Shown in pieces: positions 58,942 to 64,000 of a DNA stretch of 64,000 nt. Origin of the DNA: Amycolatopsis pithecellobii (GTDB lineage: Bacteria; Actinomycetota; Actinomycetes; Mycobacteriales; Pseudonocardiaceae). Numbering within the stretch: the first letter of the stretch is position 1; the number at the start of each line of letters is the position of its first letter. A program made the position numbers and the translations under genes. The stretch covers positions 89,608 through 153,607 of the forward strand of contig NZ_WMBA01000009.1 of the NCBI RefSeq assembly GCF_009707865.1, read 5' to 3'. The notes beneath the pieces were generated by a model, which was not told the DNA's origin, made no database searches, and saw only the letters and a program-made list of their open reading frames with translations.

Positions 58942-61380
58942 CTACTTCTTCCGGCGGAAGACCGAGCGCGGGAACAGTCGGCCTCGCCACGACATGGGTG
59001 CGTTGCGTCGCAAGCTTTCCCGCACGCCTTCGAAGGCCGGGACGAATCGCGGGTCCTCACCGTCGTCAGGCGAGTACCACGACCGCTCCACCACCCCGAC
59101 CACGGTGCGCAGGCTCTCCTGACCGGTCTGGTCCAGATGATGCTGCTGCGCCACCTTCTGCGCCGCCACCCGCACCGTGTCCGACGGCGGGATCGGCAGC
59201 CCGCGATCCGCGCACTCGTCGAGCAGTTCCGCCCACGCCGCGTCGGCCGCGCCCGGATCACGTGACGTGATCGCCTGCCAGCGCCGGCGCCGGTGGATCT
59301 CCCGCACGATCGCGGGCGCCAGCGCCACCGCGGCGAGCACGAGCAACACCAGCGAGAGCGACCAGTGGATCAGCCACGCGCTCAGCAACACCGCCAGCAG
59401 CCACGCCCCGGCCGCGGCGAGCGGCAGCCAGCGGATCCGGTTGCGGGCGAGCCGGGCGCCGAAGAACGCCGCGGCCGTCAGCCCGATCGCCACCAGCACG
59501 ATCCCGAGTGCGATCCAGCCGGTCCAGTCCGGTGCCGAACCCGGCGCCGCCTGCGTACCGTCGCCCGAGCCGGCCGCCTCGCCCTGCGCGCTCGGCGCAC
59601 CGCTCGGCGCGACGTGCGTGGTCGAGACGCTCGGCACTTCCTGACTGTCCGAAGAGGACGGACCGGTCGGCGTGCCCGTTGACTCCAGGTACGGCGGCAC
59701 GTAGCCGCGCCCGTCCGAGCGGGGCGTCGGGTCGAAGCTCACCCAGCCGAGCTCGCTCCCGAAGTACACCTCGACCCAGGCGTGCGCGTCCTGTGAGGTG
59801 ATCATGCGGTAGTCGCCGTCGGCGTAACCGGTGGTGAACCCCACCGCCACTCGCGACGGCAGGTGCAGTACCCGCAGCATGACCGCCATCGCCGACGCGA
59901 ACTGTTCGCAGAATCCGCGCTTGCCCTTGAGCAGGAAGTCGGCGAGCGCGTCGGAATCGGTGGCCGCGGCCGTCCGCGTGTCGTAGGTGAAACCGTTCTC
60001 GGCGGTGAAGTACCGCCAGATCGCGTTGGCCTTGTCGAACGGGGTCGCCGCGTTGGCGGTGAGCTGCTGGGTCAGCGCGACCACGCGCGGGTCGACGCCG
60101 CTGATCTGGCTGTAGGCGGGCGGGGCCTGCGGGGCGCGGGACACGGCCGCCAGCTGGGCCCTCGACGGCTCGGCCAGCGAGGCGGCCTCGGTGTAGGGCT
60201 GCACATGCTGTTTGCGCTCGCTGAACACCGCGCCGCTGGCCGGGTCGTAGTACCAGCCGGGCATCACACCTTGGAGACCGCGCAGCTGGCCGTACACCGG
60301 CAGCCACACGTCCACCCAGTTCACCGGCTCGATCTGGATCTGGCGGGACTCGCCGTCCCCGTCGTCACCGGGGGCGGCCGGCAGCGTCTGGTTCGCCGGA
60401 TACCCGGCCGGCATCGGCCCGTCCGGCAGGCTCCAGCCTTGGTTGGGCCGGTAGGTGTCCAACGTGAACGCCCGCAGCAGGCGCTTGTCGTTACCGAGAC
60501 CCCGCACGCGGAACAGGTCGACCGCATTGCCCTGGTCGAGCATGCCGCGCAGCGACGTGAACGGGTTGACGCCGAGACCGCCGGAGCCTGAACCCTGCCC
60601 GTTGTGACCGCTGCCGGGCAGCCGTCCGACTGTGCCGACAGCGGTGATCACGGAGCCGGCCAGCAACCCGCACACCAAGGCGAGCGCGACGACGGCGACC
60701 GGCGCGGCAGCGGTCGCCGGCGAGGTGCCGAGGCCGGGTGCGTCCCGGTTGCGCCAGCGGCGGTGCCGGTGATTGCCGTCGACCGCGAGCAGCCCGGCGA
60801 ACGCGGACGCGCCGAGCAGGAACGTCCACCACGGCAGCATCGAGTCGGAAAGAGAGGCCGGGACCGCGTACACGCACAGCAGTACCAGCCCGGTCGCGGC
60901 GGGGGCGGACGCGGCGACCGCGAGGGTGTCGACGAGCACCGCGACCATGCCGATCGCGATGGTGACCAGGCACAGGATCGGCGGGGTCGGGTCGACCGGT
61001 GGCAGCCCGGTGCGGATCTGATCGAACGCGGCGAGCAGCACATCGTTCAGCTCGGAGAACGCGGCCGGGCCCGGGATGATCGAGAGGATGCCGGTGCCGG
61101 TGAACACCCCGGTGATCAGCAACAGGAGCACGACGAGCTGGGCCAGCCCGACGACCGGGGTGGCGGTGCGCTGCTGACCGGCCGGTGACTGGGTGCAGGG
61201 GTGCGGCGTCGTTCGGGCCGCGGGTGTGGTGCCGAGCACGGCGATGGTGTGCTGCTGACCGGTCAGTGGCTGGGCCCGGTGGTGCGGCGCCATTCCAGGC
61301 GCGGCGGGCTTTGGCGCAGTCGCGCGCGCCTCAGGCTGTGCTGCGCCACCGGAAGTGGCGCGAGGCAGCGTTCCGATCAT
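58942..61380 (-). CDS. Transglutaminase-domain membrane protein (TgpA-like)
   Basis: The 812-residue protein has a low-complexity N terminus, about six membrane helices, a large extracytoplasmic transglutaminase-like domain (catalytic Cys in KRGFCEQFASAM, His in SQDAHAWVEVYF, Asp in WVSFDPTPR) and a last helix pair with a cytoplasmic DUF4129-like tail. TgpA-like enzymes act in envelope processes. ATG at 61380 overlaps the DUF58 stop. Confidence 0.88.
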   Translation of the reverse strand: MIGTLPRATSGGAAQPEARATAPKPAAPGMAPHHRAQPLTGQQHTIAVLGTTPAARTTPHPCTQSPAGQQRTATPVVGLAQLVVLLLLITGVFTGTGILSIIPGPAAFSELNDVLLAAFDQIRTGLPPVDPTPPILCLVTIAIGMVAVLVDTLAVAASAPAATGLVLLCVYAVPASLSDSMLPWWTFLLGASAFAGLLAVDGNHRHRRWRNRDAPGLGTSPATAAAPVAVVALALVCGLLAGSVITAVGTVGRLPGSGHNGQGSGSGGLGVNPFTSLRGMLDQGNAVDLFRVRGLGNDKRLLRAFTLDTYRPNQGWSLPDGPMPAGYPANQTLPAAPGDDGDGESRQIQIEPVNWVDVWLPVYGQLRGLQGVMPGWYYDPASGAVFSERKQHVQPYTEAASLAEPSRAQLAAVSRAPQAPPAYSQISGVDPRVVALTQQLTANAATPFDKANAIWRYFTAENGFTYDTRTAAATDSDALADFLLKGKRGFCEQFASAMAVMLRVLHLPSRVAVGFTTGYADGDYRMITSQDAHAWVEVYFGSELGWVSFDPTPRSDGRGYVPPYLESTGTPTGPSSSDSQEVPSVSTTHVAPSGAPSAQGEAAGSGDGTQAAPGSAPDWTGWIALGIVLVAIGLTAAAFFGARLARNRIRWLPLAAAGAWLLAVLLSAWLIHWSLSLVLLVLAAVALAPAIVREIHRRRRWQAITSRDPGAADAAWAELLDECADRGLPIPPSDTVRVAAQKVAQQHHLDQTGQESLRTVVGVVERSWYSPDDGEDPRFVPAFEGVRESLRRNAPMSWRGRLFPRSVFRRKK

Positions 61381-62651
61381 GGCGCACCGCCGATGAGGGC
61401 GCCGTTGCCGGCGGTTGTGCGGCATAGTTCCGCCCATACCTGGGGCATCGGCGTGGCCGGGTCCGCGATCACGACGCCCCAGCCCGCGGCGCGCAGCAGG
61501 GCGGCCGACTCCTCCGTGGCGGCGGCCCGCTTGTCCGGCGCGGTCACTCCGCTCGCGAACGCCGGGGTGTCCAGCAGCACCGCGAGACTGCGGGTGCCGC
61601 GCGGCCGGAACCTCGCCAGCTCGTTCACCGCATCGTTGCTCACCGTGCCGAGGATCGCGATCAGCTCCCGCCCCTGGGCCGGGTCATGGCCGGTCGTCAG
61701 GTCCCGCTGATGGGCGGGCTGCAGCGCGGCCAGCGCGTCCAGGATGACGTTGTCGTAACCCTCCCCGCCATCGCCCGGCGCGTCGGCCAGCACCTTGCCG
61801 TGCTCGGTGACCAGCCGCACCCGGTGCCCGGCCTTGCGCACATGCAGGCACACGCTGGCGGCCAAGGACACCGCCCACTCCAGGCTCGCCCCCGGGCCGG
61901 TGCCGTGATGCGCGGCCGCCCGGTGGTCCAGCAACACCGTCGTGCCGCCACGCCACGGGCGTTCCTCGACCCGCACCATCATCTCGTCTCGCCGCGCCGT
62001 CGAGCGCCAGTGCACCTTCCGCAGATCATCGCCCTGGCGGTACTGCCGCACGATCACGTCCGTCTCACCCTGGCCCGCGTGCAACCGGGCGCTGCCGTCC
62101 TCACCCGCACCGAGCCCGCTGCCGTTGGGCAGCCCCCGAAACCCGACGACCCTGGGCACCACGACCAGCCGGGTGTGCCCGATGAGCTCCCGGTCGAACT
62201 CGCACAGCCCGAACGGGTCGGTCAGCGTCGCGCGCAGCGGGCCGATCTGCTGGATCCCCCGCAGCATCGGCTGGATCGGGTACCGCAGCGCCACTACTTT
62301 CCCGTTCGGCAGCCGCTCCACGACGAACCGCGGCCGCGACCCGAGCGCGTACGGCACACCGTCCTCGAGGAGCACCTCGCCGGCGGGCAGTTTCCCGTTG
62401 CGCCACAAGGCAAGTTCGACCTCGCCTGCGGACCCGGCGGCGACCCGGTCCGGCAGCATCCGCCGGGACGCGCCGATCCGCACCCGCGACGCCGCGATGA
62501 ACAACGCGACCACCAACGGCAGCGCCACCACGAACACCGCGACACGCAGCAGGTCGCGCTCGTTGAGCACCACCGCACACACCGCGGCCGCGACCCCGGC
62601 GGCGAGCAGGCACCGGCCCCGTGTGGTCAGCCCCGACAGCGACCGCAGCAT
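61377..62651 (-). CDS. DUF58-domain protein
   Basis: The 424-residue protein has two N-terminal membrane helices (CLLAAGVAAAVCAVVLN and VAVFVVALPLVVALFIA) and the DUF58 motif RQYRQGDDLRKVHWRSTAR. Such proteins act with MoxR ATPases, often with VWA-like domains. It lies between the MoxR and transglutaminase genes and is coupled to the latter. Confidence 0.9.
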   Translation of the reverse strand: MLRSLSGLTTRGRCLLAAGVAAAVCAVVLNERDLLRVAVFVVALPLVVALFIAASRVRIGASRRMLPDRVAAGSAGEVELALWRNGKLPAGEVLLEDGVPYALGSRPRFVVERLPNGKVVALRYPIQPMLRGIQQIGPLRATLTDPFGLCEFDRELIGHTRLVVVPRVVGFRGLPNGSGLGAGEDGSARLHAGQGETDVIVRQYRQGDDLRKVHWRSTARRDEMMVRVEERPWRGGTTVLLDHRAAAHHGTGPGASLEWAVSLAASVCLHVRKAGHRVRLVTEHGKVLADAPGDGGEGYDNVILDALAALQPAHQRDLTTGHDPAQGRELIAILGTVSNDAVNELARFRPRGTRSLAVLLDTPAFASGVTAPDKRAAATEESAALLRAAGWGVVIADPATPMPQVWAELCRTTAGNGALIGGAP

Positions 62652-62657
62652 CGCCGG

Positions 62658-63740
<1,083 letters not shown>

Positions 63741-64000
63741 TCGACCTCCTGGTGGTGAAGCCTGTTACGTGCTCGATCCGGAACGGTCCGGAGGCCACCT
63801 GGTGAGTTGGTGGCGCGCAACCGTCTCACAGCCGGGTTCCGGCGATCTTTTCGAGCCTGGTGAAGCTGCTCGGCTGACATCCAGCCTGCCATCAAGTGTG
63901 TCAAACCTGCGCCAATCTCGTGCGGGAGCCCTCGACATTGATCCCCACTTCCCACCACCCGAACCCCCGATCGGCCGCCGAACCCGCGCGGGGCTCCCCT
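63741..64000. other. Intergenic region at the window end
   Basis: No supported gene or recognisable regulatory element is seen. It should contain the promoter of the MoxR operon and, possibly, that of a gene beyond the window. Confidence 0.5.

Noticed and set aside
63920..63960. MraZ-type box near the window end
   Set aside because: GTGGG-like repeats exist on the minus strand, but the spacing does not match known MraZ operators.

Overview
This is high-GC actinobacterial DNA, most probably from a Pseudonocardiales genome (Amycolatopsis-like). The evidence is frequent GTG starts, GTGA/ATGA stop-start overlaps, near-consensus -10 boxes sitting directly ahead of start codons, an actinobacterial gene content (ThyX, RNase J, ClgR, PspA/PspM, DUF3040, a PknB-like kinase) and gene order. 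Genes from rimP to pspM follow the order of the Mycobacterium tuberculosis block that runs from rimP to Rv2743c, with local insertions. I ran no database search; family names come from motifs and context.

Layout. 1-5258: an asparaginase tail, an F420/FMN-type oxidoreductase, a PtpB-like phosphatase, a rhomboid homologue, a class V aminotransferase and two envelope proteins. 5367-13235: the translation block rimP-nusA-ylxR-infB-ylxP-rbfA, a TRM11-like methylase and a DHH phosphoesterase. 13236-24870: MATE and MFS transporters, truB, ribF, an HTH regulator, a 2'-5' RNA ligase homologue, rpsO, pnp, an M16 peptidase, dapB and a small membrane protein. 24871-31384: an accessory stretch with a VTT protein, GtrA, a GT87 glycosyltransferase, a GNAT, a YcaQ/AlkX-type glycosylase, a small secreted repeat protein, and DUF4097 with a ribbon-helix-helix partner. 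31500-43400: thyX, an ACT protein, mntH, a Ser/Thr kinase, dapA, RNase J, a DMT transporter, wrbA, an acyltransferase and ftsK.

43494-45385 holds a two-gene ATPase plus RloB module, AbiL/PARIS-like, wedged between ftsK and argA, which are neighbours in M. tuberculosis. It includes unusually low-GC stretches and is the best candidate for an acquired defence system. Next come argA, rimO, pgsA, cinA, clgR, pspA and pspM, an envelope-stress locus with a visible ClgR-type box and an ECF-type promoter. After these lies a degenerate, split allophanate-hydrolase-like gene. 52224-64000 carries pyrD, a GNAT, an unlisted 32-residue Cys-rich peptide gene, nei, a ParA ATPase, a methyltransferase, dinB, DUF3040 and a transglutaminase-DUF58-MoxR operon. 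In other actinobacteria pyrD lies near the division and cell-wall cluster, so that cluster may follow the window.

Two dispersed non-coding repeat families stand out. One is a 22-bp-period array that flips orientation at a centre of fixed geometry (13281-13494 and 22190-22293). The other is a 106-bp element (24997-25102 and 29861-29966), 94% identical and without indels, whose edge in both copies is exactly the stop codon of a minus-strand gene. No CRISPR array, insertion sequence, tRNA or rRNA was recognised.
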